Positions 21,670 through 31,300 are shown, counted from the first letter of the stretch. The stretch: 64,000 nt of DNA from Streptomyces mangrovi (GCF_900114215.1 NZ_FOSG01000003.1:186001-250000), one strand, 5' to 3'. The notes: generated by a model from the letters alone, not told the origin. Translations and numbers: made by a program.

Positions 21670-22695
21670 TCAGCCGGCGGAGGAGGCGGACGTCCCGCCG
21701 GCGGAGGAGGATTCGGGGGTCTGTGCGGACCCGGCGGACTCCGCGCGTCCCGGCCCGGCCTCCGGGCCCTTCGCGGCGTCCTTCTCCTCCTCGGCGGATC
21801 CCTCGGCGGATTCCTCGGCGCCGCCGTCGGTGTCACTTTCAGTGCTGTCGCTGTCGCTGTCGTCCGCGCTGCCGCCGGTCTTCTGAGCCACCGGCTCCAC
21901 CACGTCCTCACGCCCCGGACGGAGCCTGGCCGAGAGGACGATGTAGGCCACCGCCGCCAGGAAGACGGCGATCGAGGTCCAGTTGTTCAGGCGCAGGCCC
22001 CAGATCTGGTGGGCCTCGTCGATGCGCAGGTACTCGATCCAGAAACGCCCCACCGTGTAGGCCGCGACGTACAGCGCGAAGGCGCGGCCGTGGCCGAGGC
22101 GGAAGCGGCGGTCGGCCCAGATCACCAGCAGGGCGACGCCCACGCACCACAGCGACTCGTACAGGAAGGTGGGGTGGAAGGTGCCGGTGTCGACGCCGTT
22201 GTCGATCTCCACCGCCCACGGCAGGTCCGTGGGGCGCCCGTACAGCTCCTGGTTGAACCAGTTGCCCCAGCGGCCGATGGCCTGGGCGAGCGCGATGCCG
22301 GGCGCGATGGCGTCCGCGTAGGCGGGCAGCGGGATGCCCCGCCTGCGGCAGCCGATCCAGGCGCCCACCGCGCCCAGCGCGATCGCTCCCCAGATGCCGA
22401 GGCCGCCCTCCCAGATCTTGAAGGCGTCGACCCAGTTACGACCCTCGCCGAAGTAGAGCTGGTAGTCGGTGACGACGTGGTAGAGACGGCCGCCGACCAG
22501 GCCGAACGGCACCGCCCACACGGCGATGTCGGCGACCGTGCCGGGCTGTCCGCCGCGGGCGACCCAGCGCTTCCCGCCGAGCCAGACCGCGACGAAGACG
22601 CCGAGGATGATGCAGAACGCGTAGCCCCGCAGCGGGATCGGTCCGATGACGATCTCGCCCGACGACGGGCTGGGAATGAAGGCAAGGGTTTCCAT
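21670..22695 (-). CDS. lgt: Prolipoprotein diacylglyceryl transferase
   Basis: 341 aa with seven predicted membrane helices. The Lgt signature is present (AQAIGRWGNWFNQELYGRPT, with the essential Arg and Asn), and HPTFLYESLW follows. It attaches diacylglycerol to the lipobox Cys of prolipoproteins, the step before LspA, which is also in this window. The last 75 or so residues form an acidic, Ser/Glu/Asp/Ala-rich tail (starting near GREDVVEPVAQK) absent from the enzymatic core. The cytoplasmic tail is common in long actinobacterial Lgt proteins. ATG 22695 is chosen because METLAFIPSPSSG begins the family homology. Confidence 0.95.
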   Translation of the reverse strand: METLAFIPSPSSGEIVIGPIPLRGYAFCIILGVFVAVWLGGKRWVARGGQPGTVADIAVWAVPFGLVGGRLYHVVTDYQLYFGEGRNWVDAFKIWEGGLGIWGAIALGAVGAWIGCRRRGIPLPAYADAIAPGIALAQAIGRWGNWFNQELYGRPTDLPWAVEIDNGVDTGTFHPTFLYESLWCVGVALLVIWADRRFRLGHGRAFALYVAAYTVGRFWIEYLRIDEAHQIWGLRLNNWTSIAVFLAAVAYIVLSARLRPGREDVVEPVAQKTGGSADDSDSDSTESDTDGGAEESAEGSAEEEKDAAKGPEAGPGRAESAGSAQTPESSSAGGTSASSAG

Positions 22696-22883
22696 GACGT
22701 CACGAACGCTACCGTGCCGGGCCCTCAAGGGGCCGCTTCACCCGGCAACGGGTGCGTAACGCGCGTGCGGGTGGTGTGAAGCCCCGCGGTGCGTTCGGGT
22801 GCGGTGCGGGGGCGGTCCTGTGCCGGGGCGGGCCGTCCCCGCGCCCGGGCGGGTGCTCCACCGCCGCTTCCCCCGCGGGGGTG

Positions 22884-22958
22884 ACCGCTCGGCGCGGAAA
22901 GGCGACCGTTCGGCGCACGACGATCTACCGTTCGGCGCGCGTATCCGGCGTTCGCCGC
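22884..22958 (+). promoter_or_regulatory. Array of four direct repeats matching the LytTR-binding consensus
   Basis: ACCGCTCGGCGC (22884), ACCGTTCGGCGC (22905), ACCGTTCGGCGC (22927) and the degenerate GGCGTTCGCCGC (22947) begin 21, 22 and 20 bp apart, two helical turns each. The first nine bases of copies 2 and 3 fit the recalled AgrA/LytR-type consensus [TA][AC][CA]GTTN[AG][TG] at every position, with 12-13 bp spacers as expected. The array ends 17 bp upstream of a good -35 box. It should bind the LytTR regulator encoded at 26447-27235. Confidence 0.65.
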
Positions 22959-22975
22959 ACACCGCGATCAGCTTC

Positions 22976-23004
22976 TTCACCGCGAGTGTGACGCACCTTA
23001 CGTT
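22976..23004 (+). promoter_or_regulatory. Putative promoter of the first symporter operon
   Basis: TTCACC (22976-22981) and TACGTT (22999-23004) are separated by 17 bp. They match TTGACN in 5 of 6 positions and TANNNT fully. The repeat array lies directly upstream, an activator-like arrangement. Confidence 0.5.
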
Positions 23005-23070
23005 CCCCGCATTCCTTTTCCGCTCCCGTACGTCGTGTCGTATCGCGTCGTGTCGATGAAGGAGGCGGCA

Positions 23071-23460
23071 GTGTCCGCAGAACGTCCACAACAAACCCTG
23101 GACCCCGCCGGGGACGCGGAGGACCGCATGGTGGCCATGCACAGCGATCCGCGCTTCGACCAGCTCAGGCGGAGCCTGATGAGGTTCGCGCTCCCGGTGA
23201 GCGTCGGCTTCCTCGCCTGGTACCTGCTGTACGTGCTGATGTCCGCCTACGCCCGTGACGTGATGTCCACGGTCCTGTTCGGCGATGTCAACGTGGCCCT
23301 GGTGTTCGGGATCCTCCAGTTCGTCAGCACCTTCGGCATCGCGATCATGTACGCGCGCTACGCCGACCGGAAGGTCGACCCGCTCGCGGACGGCCTGAGG
23401 GCCGAACTGACCGGTGCGCCCGCGGGCGCGTCCGCCGGCCGGACGGGAGGACGGGCATGA
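23071..23460 (+). CDS. DUF485-family small membrane protein
   Basis: 129 aa from GTG 23071, preferred because AAGGAGG lies six bases upstream (ATG 23056 is possible). After a hydrophilic head, SDPRFDQLRRSLMRFALPVSVGFLAWYLLYVLMSAYA and a second membrane segment (VALVFGILQFVSTFGIAIMYARYA) match DUF485. These proteins, such as E. coli YjcH, are encoded directly before ActP-type symporters. The stop overlaps the symporter start by ATGA, so the two are coupled, and it is probably an accessory subunit. Confidence 0.85.
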   Translation: MSAERPQQTLDPAGDAEDRMVAMHSDPRFDQLRRSLMRFALPVSVGFLAWYLLYVLMSAYARDVMSTVLFGDVNVALVFGILQFVSTFGIAIMYARYADRKVDPLADGLRAELTGAPAGASAGRTGGRA

Positions 23461-25157
23461 CGACCGCCGCCTCCAACGTGCTCCTGGCGGCCGAAGAGGT
23501 CAGCTCCAGCAGCCGCACCCTGACCATCCTGGTGTTCATCATCATGATCGCCGTGACGCTCGGCGTCACGGTGTGGGCGGGCCGCCAGACGAAGTCCGCG
23601 GCCGACTTCCACTCCGGCGGGCGCGAGTTCTCCGGTATGCAGAACGGCTTCGCCATCGGCAGCGACTACATGTCCGCCGCCTCCTTCCTGGGCATCGCGG
23701 GCATGATCGCGCTGTTCGGCTACGACGGTTTCCTCTACTCCATCGGTTTCCTCGTCGCCTGGCTGGTGGCCCTGCTGCTGGTCGCCGAGCTGCTGAGGAA
23801 CTCCGGCCGGTTCACCATGGCGGACGTGCTGTCGTACCGGATGCAGCAGCGCCCGGTGCGCACCGCCGCGGCCGTGTCCACCATCACCGTGTCGATCTTC
23901 TACCTGCTGGCCCAGATGGTCGGCGCCGGCGCGGTCGTCGCGCTTCTGCTGGGCATCCGGCCGGGCGAGACGTACCTGGGCATGGACGCCGACACCGCCA
24001 AGATCGTGGGCATCGTCGTCGTCGGCATCCTGATGACCCTGTACGTGACCTTCGGCGGCATGAAGGGCACCACCTGGGTGCAGATCATCAAGGCCGGCAT
24101 GCTGATGGGCGGCACCATCGTCCTGGCCGCCCTGGTGATGGCCATCTACGGCTTCGACTTCGGCGAGCTGATGAGCGACGCCGCGAACGCCAGCGGCGCC
24201 GGGCAGTCCTTCCTGGAACCGGGACTGCGGTTCGGCGTCGAGGTGCCCGGTGACGCCCTGCAGACGATGTGGAACAAGCTCGACCTGATCAGCCTCGGTC
24301 TGGCCCTGGTGCTGGGCACCGCGGGTCTGCCGCACATCCTGATCCGCTTCTACACCGTCCCGGACTCCAAGGCCGCCCGCAAGTCCGTCAACTGGGGCAT
24401 CGGCCTGATCGGCTCGTTCTACCTGATGACTTTGATCCTGGGCTTCGGCGCCGCGGCCCTGGTGGGCAAGGAGGCCATCACCGCCCAGGACGCGGCGGGC
24501 AACACCGCCGCGCCACAGCTGGCCCGGGAGGTCGGTGAGCACTTCGGCGGCGAGTTCTTCGGCTCGGTGATGCTGGCGGTCATCGCGGCCGTCGCCTTCG
24601 CGGCGATCCTGTCCACGGTGGCCGGCCTGGTCATCGCCTCCTCCTCGTCCCTGGCGCACGACTTCTACAACAGCGTGGTGCGCAAGGGCCGGGCGTCCGA
24701 GCACGAGGAGATCAAGGTCGCCCGTCTGTCGGCCTTCGGCATCGGCGCCGCGTCGATCGTCCTGGCGATCTTCGCCCAGAGCCTCAACGTCGCCTTCCTG
24801 GTCGGTCTGGCCTTCGCCATCGCCGCCTCGGCCAACCTGCCGACCCTGCTGCTGAGCCTGTTCTGGAAGAGGTTCAACACCCGGGGCGCGGTCGCCGGCA
24901 TCTACGGCGGTCTGATCGGCGCGGTCGGTCTGGTGGTCTTCTCGCCGGTGTTCTCCGGCACCGAGAAGGCGCTGCTCCCGGGCATCGACATCGCCTGGTT
25001 CCCGCTGACCAACCCGGGCCTGGTGTCCATCCCGCTCGGCCTGCTGTGCGCGATCGTCGGCACGCTGTCCTCGGGCGAGAGCAATCCGCGGCGCTTCGCC
25101 GAGCTCCAGGTGCGGGCCCTGACCGGGGCCGGCGCCGAGGGCGCGGCCAAGCACTGA
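23457..25157 (+). CDS. Cation/acetate-type solute symporter (SLC5 family)
   Basis: 566 aa, with about 13 predicted membrane helices. ADFHSGGREFSGMQNGFAIGSDYMSAASFLGIAGMIAL is the sodium:solute symporter signature region. LGTAGLPHILIRFYTVPDSKAARKS, VAFAAILSTVAGLVIASSSSLAHDFY and LPTLLLSLFWKRFNTRGA complete the ActP-like pattern. It likely imports a short-chain carboxylate such as acetate, propionate or pyruvate with a cation; the substrate is inferred from family only. It is coupled to the DUF485 gene upstream and followed by two hairpins. Confidence 0.9.
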   Translation: MTTAASNVLLAAEEVSSSSRTLTILVFIIMIAVTLGVTVWAGRQTKSAADFHSGGREFSGMQNGFAIGSDYMSAASFLGIAGMIALFGYDGFLYSIGFLVAWLVALLLVAELLRNSGRFTMADVLSYRMQQRPVRTAAAVSTITVSIFYLLAQMVGAGAVVALLLGIRPGETYLGMDADTAKIVGIVVVGILMTLYVTFGGMKGTTWVQIIKAGMLMGGTIVLAALVMAIYGFDFGELMSDAANASGAGQSFLEPGLRFGVEVPGDALQTMWNKLDLISLGLALVLGTAGLPHILIRFYTVPDSKAARKSVNWGIGLIGSFYLMTLILGFGAAALVGKEAITAQDAAGNTAAPQLAREVGEHFGGEFFGSVMLAVIAAVAFAAILSTVAGLVIASSSSLAHDFYNSVVRKGRASEHEEIKVARLSAFGIGAASIVLAIFAQSLNVAFLVGLAFAIAASANLPTLLLSLFWKRFNTRGAVAGIYGGLIGAVGLVVFSPVFSGTEKALLPGIDIAWFPLTNPGLVSIPLGLLCAIVGTLSSGESNPRRFAELQVRALTGAGAEGAAKH

Positions 25158-25186
25158 CCGCACCCGGGCCGGGCCCGCCCATCCCC

Positions 25187-25210
25187 CCGGCGGGCCCTTC
25201 GGGCCCCCGG
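25187..25210 (+). terminator. Hairpin terminator after the first symporter gene
   Basis: GGGCCC (25192-25197), a TTC loop and GGGCCC (25201-25206), extended by outer CCGG arms (25187-25190 and 25207-25210), lie 30 bp after the stop. Confidence 0.55.
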
Positions 25211-25275
25211 TGGCGGGTGCTTTCCGTACCGGCGTGACCCCCCACATCATGGCGCCGGTCCCGCCACCGGGCCCC

Positions 25276-25314
25276 ATGGGGAGTCCTTCGAAGCAGGTTC
25301 GAAGGACTCCCCAT
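25276..25314. promoter_or_regulatory. 17-bp perfect inverted repeat before the LytS gene
   Basis: Arms 25276-25292 and 25298-25314 are exact complements around a 5-nt loop (GCAGG). The centre includes TTCGAA in each arm. Unlike other hairpins here it is not purely GC, lies 119 bp past the symporter stop and ends 29 bp before the kinase GTG. It could be a second terminator insulating the kinase, an attenuator, or a dyad operator. Confidence 0.55.
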
Positions 25315-25343
25315 CGCCATTTGTCGCGTTATACGGTCGCACT

Positions 25344-26450
25344 GTGGCCAGGAGATCGTGGATCGGCGCCCGCCGCGGGCGGGCGGGCCGGGCGGGCCCG
25401 GCCGGATCCGGCCTGCCCGGGACCATGGGCGTCCTGCGGGAGGTGCGGCTGATCGGCGCGGACCTCCAGGACGGCCTGCACGGCAGCCGGGCCCTGGCCG
25501 CGGCCCGCCGCATCCGGCGGCTGGTGGGCGCCGAGGCCGTCGTGCTCGCCGATCTCGACGGGCCCGTCGCCCGGCACGGCGCGCTGCCTCAGGGCACCGA
25601 TCTGGACGCCGTACTCGCCCAGGTGTACGAGCACGGCACCGTCTTCCGCAAGTCTCCGCTGTGCGCGGCCCCGCTGCTGGTGGCGGACGAGCTGACGGGC
25701 TGCCTGGTGGTCAGCGGTTCCGCGGACGAGCGGGCGCTGGACGAGGCCGAGGTGGCCGAGGTGGCCGAGCTGGTGTCGCAGGCGCTGGACCACACCGAGC
25801 TGCGCAGCGCCCGCGCCCGGATCGCGGCGGCGGACCTGCGTACCCTGCGGGCCCAGATATCCCCGCACTTCGTCCACAACTCCCTGGCCGTCATCGCCGC
25901 GCACATCCGCACCGATCCCGGCCGCGCCCGCCGCCTGCTCACCGACTTCGCCGACTACCTGCGCTACAGCTTCTCCACGGCCGGCGACTACGTGACGGTC
26001 GCCGACGAGCTCCAGGCCACCCAGACGTACCTGGAGCTGCAGCGCGCCCGGTTCGACGACCGGATGGAGATCACCGTCCGGATGGCGCCGGAGATTCTTC
26101 CCGTCGCCATACCCTTCCTCGTCGTCCAGCCCATAGTGGAAAATGCCGTGCGCCACGGTCTGGAGAAGAAGGCCGGACCCGGGCACATCGGCGTCTCGGG
26201 GTTCGGCGAGGGCCCGCTGTGCGTCATCGAGATCGAGGACGACGGCGTGGGCATGGAGCCGGAACTCGCACGGGCGATCCTCGCCGGAGTCGGCCCTCCC
26301 GCGAAGAACGTCGGTCTGGCCAACGTGGACCGGCGGCTCCGTACCGTGTACGGCCCGGAGTACGGCCTCGTCATCGAGACCGCGCCCGGCAACGGCACCA
26401 AGGTGACCATCAGGGTGCCGCGATTCATGCGAGGAGTGGTTACGGAATGA
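25344..26450 (+). CDS. LytS-type sensor histidine kinase, soluble
   Basis: 368 aa from GTG 25344. No membrane segment is seen. Residues 45-150 look GAF-like (LVGAEAVVLADLDGPVARHG; LCAAPLLVADELTGCLVVSG). The His-kinase part has QISPHFVHNSLAVIAAHIRT with His175 as phosphoacceptor, where canonical LytS proteins read PHFLFN. The N-box is VQPIVENAVRHGLEKK and the G-boxes are EDDGVGM and GLANVDRRLRTVYGPEYG. It overlaps the response-regulator gene by ATGA, so they form a two-component pair. A soluble kinase flanked by two SLC5 transporters may sense the imported carboxylate or transporter state. Confidence 0.88.
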   Translation: MARRSWIGARRGRAGRAGPAGSGLPGTMGVLREVRLIGADLQDGLHGSRALAAARRIRRLVGAEAVVLADLDGPVARHGALPQGTDLDAVLAQVYEHGTVFRKSPLCAAPLLVADELTGCLVVSGSADERALDEAEVAEVAELVSQALDHTELRSARARIAAADLRTLRAQISPHFVHNSLAVIAAHIRTDPGRARRLLTDFADYLRYSFSTAGDYVTVADELQATQTYLELQRARFDDRMEITVRMAPEILPVAIPFLVVQPIVENAVRHGLEKKAGPGHIGVSGFGEGPLCVIEIEDDGVGMEPELARAILAGVGPPAKNVGLANVDRRLRTVYGPEYGLVIETAPGNGTKVTIRVPRFMRGVVTE

Positions 26451-27235
26451 GCAGCGCGCCGCGGGCCCTTCAGGTCCTCGTCGTCGAGGACGAGGCATCC
26501 ACCCGCGAGGAGCTCGCCGACCTCCTGGCGGACACACCCGAGGTCGGCGAGGTGTACGCCGCCGAGAGCGGCGCCCGGGCGGTGCAGCTGCTGGGCGCGA
26601 CCGCCTTCGACGCCGTCTTCCTGGACATCTCCATGCCGGGTCTGGACGGCATGGACGTGGCCCGGGTCATCAGCCAGCTCTCGGCGCCGCCCTCCATCGT
26701 CTTCGTCACCGCCTCGGAGTCCCACGCCATCGAGGCGTTCGGCATCGGGGCGGTGGACTACCTGCTCAAGCCCGTCCGGCCCGAGCGGCTGGCCGAGTCG
26801 GTGGCCCGGATCGGCACCTCCCGGCGGGCCGCGTCGTCCGGCGGCGCGGACGACGCGGAGGGGCCGCGCGACGAGCTGGCGGTCGTGCAGATCGACCACG
26901 GCCGCCAGACGGTGTTCGTGCGGCGCGACGACGTCCAGTTCGTGGAGGCGCACGGCGACTACATCCGGCTGCACACCGGGCAGGGCACGCATCTGATCCG
27001 GCTGTCGCTGTCGTATCTGGAGGAGATATGGGCTCCGGCGGGCTTCGTGCGGGTGCACCGCGGCTATCTGGTGGCCGTCGGCTGGGTCCACGACCTGCGG
27101 GTCACCAGCTCGTCGGGGCTGGTGGCGTGCACTCCGGCCGGTGACGTGCCGGTCAGCCGCAGGCATGCCCGGAGCCTGAGGGAGCAGTTGCTGGAGGCGG
27201 CGCGCAGCGGCCGGCTGGGCAGGGCGGCCCGGTGA
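26447..27235 (+). CDS. LytTR-family response regulator
   Basis: 262 aa. The receiver domain (VLVVEDEASTREELADLL; phosphoacceptor Asp60 in VFLDISMPGLDG; YLLKPVRPERL) is joined by an Ala/Gly/Asp linker to a LytTR DNA-binding domain. That domain runs from about residue 140 to 245 (VEAHGDYIRLHTGQGTHLIRLSLSYLEE; FVRVHRGYLVAVGWV). LytTR domains bind direct repeats with 12-13 bp spacers, and exactly such repeats occur 3.5 kb upstream at 22884-22958. The start overlaps the kinase stop and the stop overlaps the next gene's GTG, placing all in one operon. Confidence 0.92.
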   Translation: MSSAPRALQVLVVEDEASTREELADLLADTPEVGEVYAAESGARAVQLLGATAFDAVFLDISMPGLDGMDVARVISQLSAPPSIVFVTASESHAIEAFGIGAVDYLLKPVRPERLAESVARIGTSRRAASSGGADDAEGPRDELAVVQIDHGRQTVFVRRDDVQFVEAHGDYIRLHTGQGTHLIRLSLSYLEEIWAPAGFVRVHRGYLVAVGWVHDLRVTSSSGLVACTPAGDVPVSRRHARSLREQLLEAARSGRLGRAAR

Positions 27236-27645
27236 AGAGCCCGGTCAAGGGCGGCCAGCTCGGCGGCCCGCGCCGGGTGAAGGTCACCAGCCCGCAGACC
27301 CGTATCGCCCTGGCCCGCGGGCACCGCCGCCATCCGCAGCTGCTGCCGCTGCCCGCGCCGGCCGACGCCGAGGCCGCCCGCGCCGTGTTCGCCGCGCAGC
27401 GCCGCACCGCGCTGCGGACGGTGGCCCTGCTGGGGGCGGTGCTGTTCGGCTCCAGCGGGACGATCGCGGCGCTGCCGGTGCTGGACCGGCTCCACGTGGC
27501 GGGCGTGCCGGTGTCGTGGCTGGTGCTGGTGGTGGCCACCTACCCGGTGCTGCTGCTGCTCGCCCTGTGCCATGTGCGCCGCGCCGAGCACGCGGAGAGT
27601 TCCGCGGGTGCGGACGCGGGTGCGGGCACGGGGGGCGGCCCGTGA
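27232..27645 (+). CDS. Small two-helix membrane protein preceding the second symporter
   Basis: 137 aa from GTG 27232 (GTGA overlap with the regulator). A basic, Pro-rich head precedes two predicted membrane segments (TVALLGAVLFGSSGTIAALPVL and VSWLVLVVATYPVLLLLALCHV), with a hydrophilic, Gly/Ala-rich tail. It has the size, topology and position of DUF485 proteins but little recognisable sequence similarity. It is probably the accessory partner of the symporter whose start it overlaps. Confidence 0.7.
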   Translation: MKSPVKGGQLGGPRRVKVTSPQTRIALARGHRRHPQLLPLPAPADAEAARAVFAAQRRTALRTVALLGAVLFGSSGTIAALPVLDRLHVAGVPVSWLVLVVATYPVLLLLALCHVRRAEHAESSAGADAGAGTGGGP

Positions 27646-29114
27646 CCGCCGTGACCGCGATCGGCCTGGTGCTGACCGCCAGCCTGGCCATCGGCCTGTA
27701 CGGCGTCCACGCCGCCCGCACCAGTCCGGACTTCCTCGTCGCCTCCCGCCGTATCGCCCCCGGCTGGAACGCCATGGCGATCGCCGGGGAGTACGTGTCG
27801 GCCGCCTCGGTGCTCGGTCTGGCCGGGCTGATGCTGAAGGACGGCGTCGGGGCGATGTGGTACGCCGTCGGCTTCACCGCCGGGTATGTCGCGGTGGTGG
27901 CGCTGGTGGCCGGGCCGATGCGGCGCTCGGGGGCGTTCACGGTGCCCGACTTCGCCGAGTACCGGCTGGGCTCGCCGGCGATCCGCAAGCTGTGCGGGGT
28001 GATCGTACTGGTGATCATGTGGCTCTATCTGGTGCCGCAGTTCAAGGGCGCCGGGGTGGTCCTGAGCCTGGTCAGCGGTACTCCGTACTGGGTGGGCGTG
28101 GTGCTGGCCGGGCTGGTGGTGAGCGCGTCGATCGCGGTGGGCGGCATGCGGTCGGCCACCTACGTCCAGGCGTTCCACTACCTGGTCAAGCTGGCCTTCA
28201 TCGCCGTGCCGGCGATCTACCTGATCGTGCACGTCGGCGCGGACACGCGCGCCGAGGCGCTGCGGCCGGTCCGTGAGACGGGCCCGGCCGCCGAGGAGTG
28301 GACCCGCCCGCTGATCGACATCCAGGGGGCGGGGATGCCGCTGCTGTCCACCTGGTCGGTGCTGCTGGCCACCACGCTGGGCGCCATCGGGCTGCCCCAT
28401 GTGATCATGCGCTTCCACACCAGTCCCACGGCCCGGGCCGCCCGCCGGGTGGCCGTGCTGGTGATCGGCCTGCTGGGCCTGTTCTACCTGTTCCCGGCCG
28501 TCTACGGTCTGCTGGGGCGGGTGCTGACCCCGCACCTGGTACACAGCAACGCCACCGACACCGTCTCCGTCGTCCTGCCGGGGGTGGCCGTGCCGGGGAC
28601 GCTGGGGAGCGTGCTGACGGCGCTGGTGGCCACCGGCGCGTTCGCCGCGTTCCTGTCCACCTCCTCCGGGCTGCTGCTGGCCCTGGCCGGCGGGCTCTCC
28701 CACGACCTGTTCGGCGGCGGGGTGACCAGGCTGCGGCTGGCGGTGGCGGCGGGGGCGCTGGTGGCGGTGCTGCTGTCGCTGCCCGCCGCGCACCTGGACA
28801 TCAACGTGGTGGTCGGCTGGGCGTTCGCGGTGGCGGCGTCCACGTTCTGCCCGCTGCTGGTGCTGGGCATCTGGTGGACGCGGCTGACGGTCGCGGGCGC
28901 GGCGGCCGGACTGGCCACCGGGGTGGTCACGGCGACGGGGGCCGCGGTGCTGTCCGCCCTGACGCAGCCGTCGTCGGCCTGGCTGACCGTGCTGCTGGCC
29001 CAGCCCGCCGCCTGGACCGTTCCGCTGGCGTTCCTCACGATGATCGCGGTCTCGCTGCGCGGCGTTCCGGCCGACTGGTCCGAGCGTGCCGTGCTGCGGC
29101 TGCACGCTCCCTGA
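27642..29114 (+). CDS. Second SLC5-type solute symporter
   Basis: 490 aa from GTG 27642. About 13 predicted helices carry the sodium:solute symporter pattern: PDFLVASRRIAPGWNAMAIAGEYVSAASVLGLAG, LGAIGLPHVIMRFHTSPTARAARR, and AFLSTSSGLLLALAGGLSHDL. It is a clear paralogue of the symporter at 23457-25157 but shorter and encoded downstream of the LytSR pair. Same predicted class of carboxylate/cation import. It ends the operon at a convergent terminator. Confidence 0.88.
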   Translation: MTAVTAIGLVLTASLAIGLYGVHAARTSPDFLVASRRIAPGWNAMAIAGEYVSAASVLGLAGLMLKDGVGAMWYAVGFTAGYVAVVALVAGPMRRSGAFTVPDFAEYRLGSPAIRKLCGVIVLVIMWLYLVPQFKGAGVVLSLVSGTPYWVGVVLAGLVVSASIAVGGMRSATYVQAFHYLVKLAFIAVPAIYLIVHVGADTRAEALRPVRETGPAAEEWTRPLIDIQGAGMPLLSTWSVLLATTLGAIGLPHVIMRFHTSPTARAARRVAVLVIGLLGLFYLFPAVYGLLGRVLTPHLVHSNATDTVSVVLPGVAVPGTLGSVLTALVATGAFAAFLSTSSGLLLALAGGLSHDLFGGGVTRLRLAVAAGALVAVLLSLPAAHLDINVVVGWAFAVAASTFCPLLVLGIWWTRLTVAGAAAGLATGVVTATGAAVLSALTQPSSAWLTVLLAQPAAWTVPLAFLTMIAVSLRGVPADWSERAVLRLHAP

Positions 29115-29158
29115 CCGGCGCACGGACCCGAGGAGGTACGCCGGCGCCCGGCGGCGCG

Positions 29159-29203
29159 CGGGCCCGGGGGCGCGCGGCCGTCCGCCGTACGCCCCCGGGC
29201 CCG
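29159..29203. terminator. Bidirectional terminator between the second symporter and trpA
   Basis: A perfect 14-bp GC inverted repeat (29159-29172 with 29190-29203) lies between convergent stop codons. Confidence 0.75.
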
Positions 29204-29231
29204 TTCTCGTGCTCTTCGCCTCCGGCCCCGC

Positions 29232-30049
29232 TCAGCCGCGGCGCCGTACGCCCTCGGCCAGCTCGCCCGCGAGCTCGCGGACCGCGGCCAGGCCGGCGTC
29301 CGGGTCGTCCTCGTGGTCCAGCAGCCGCTTGACGAAGGCCGAGCCGACGATGACGCCGTCCGCGAAGGCGGCCACCTCCGCGGCCTGCCGCGCGTTCGAG
29401 ACGCCCAGTCCGACGCAGACCGGCAGGTCGGTGGTGGCGCGGGTGCGGCGCACCAGCTCCTGCGCCTCCTGCCCCACCGACTCACGGGTGCCGGTGACGC
29501 CCATCAGGGAGGCCGCGTAGACGAAGCCGCTGCCGGCCTCGGTGATCCTCGCCAGCCGCTCGTCGCGGCTGCTGGGGGCGACCACGAAGACGGTCGCCAG
29601 GCCGTGCTGCTCGGCGGCCTTGCGCCACACCTCCGACTCCTCGACCGGCAGGTCGGGCAGGATGCAGCCGGCGCCGCCCGCCTCGGCCAGCTCCGCGGCG
29701 AACCGCTCGGCGCCGTAGCGGTCGACGGGGTTCCAGTACGTCATGCACAGCACCGGCGCGCCGGTGGCGGCGTGCGTCTCGCGCACGGTGCGCAGCACGT
29801 CCGCGATGCGCACCCCGCCGCGCAGGGCGATGTCGTCGGCGGTCTGGATGACCGGCCCGTCCAGCACCGGATCGCTGTGCGGCAGCCCGACCTCGACGAT
29901 GTCGCAGCCGCCCTCCAGCAGGGCGGTGCAGGCGGCGATGCCGCCGTCCACGGTGGGGAAGCCCGCGGGCAGATAGCCCACCAGCGCGGCCCGGCCCTCG
30001 TCCTTCGCCGTCGCCAGGACGCGTCCCAGCAGTTCCGCCCGGCCCGCCA

Positions 30050-30050
<1 letters not shown>
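29232..30050 (-). CDS. trpA: Tryptophan synthase alpha subunit
   Basis: 272 aa. A TIM barrel with the catalytic Glu in IVEVGLPHSDPVLDGP and the catalytic Asp region CILPDLPVEESE. VCVGLGVSNARQAAEVAAFADGVIVGSAFVKRL binds the substrate phosphate. It cleaves indole-3-glycerol phosphate to indole, channelled to TrpB. ATG 30050 shares one base with the trpB stop (TGATG), giving coupled translation. It ends the trpC-M-B-A unit. Confidence 0.97.

Positions 30051-31300
<1,250 letters not shown>

Larger units (their letters stand above)
22696..23070. other. 375-bp divergent region between lgt and the first symporter operon
   Basis: It holds the lgt promoter side, very GC-rich DNA at 22800-22880, the four direct repeats at 22884-22958, and the putative promoter at 22976-23004, followed by a 60-nt leader ending in an AAGGAGG ribosome site. 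No coding region is seen. Confidence 0.6.
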
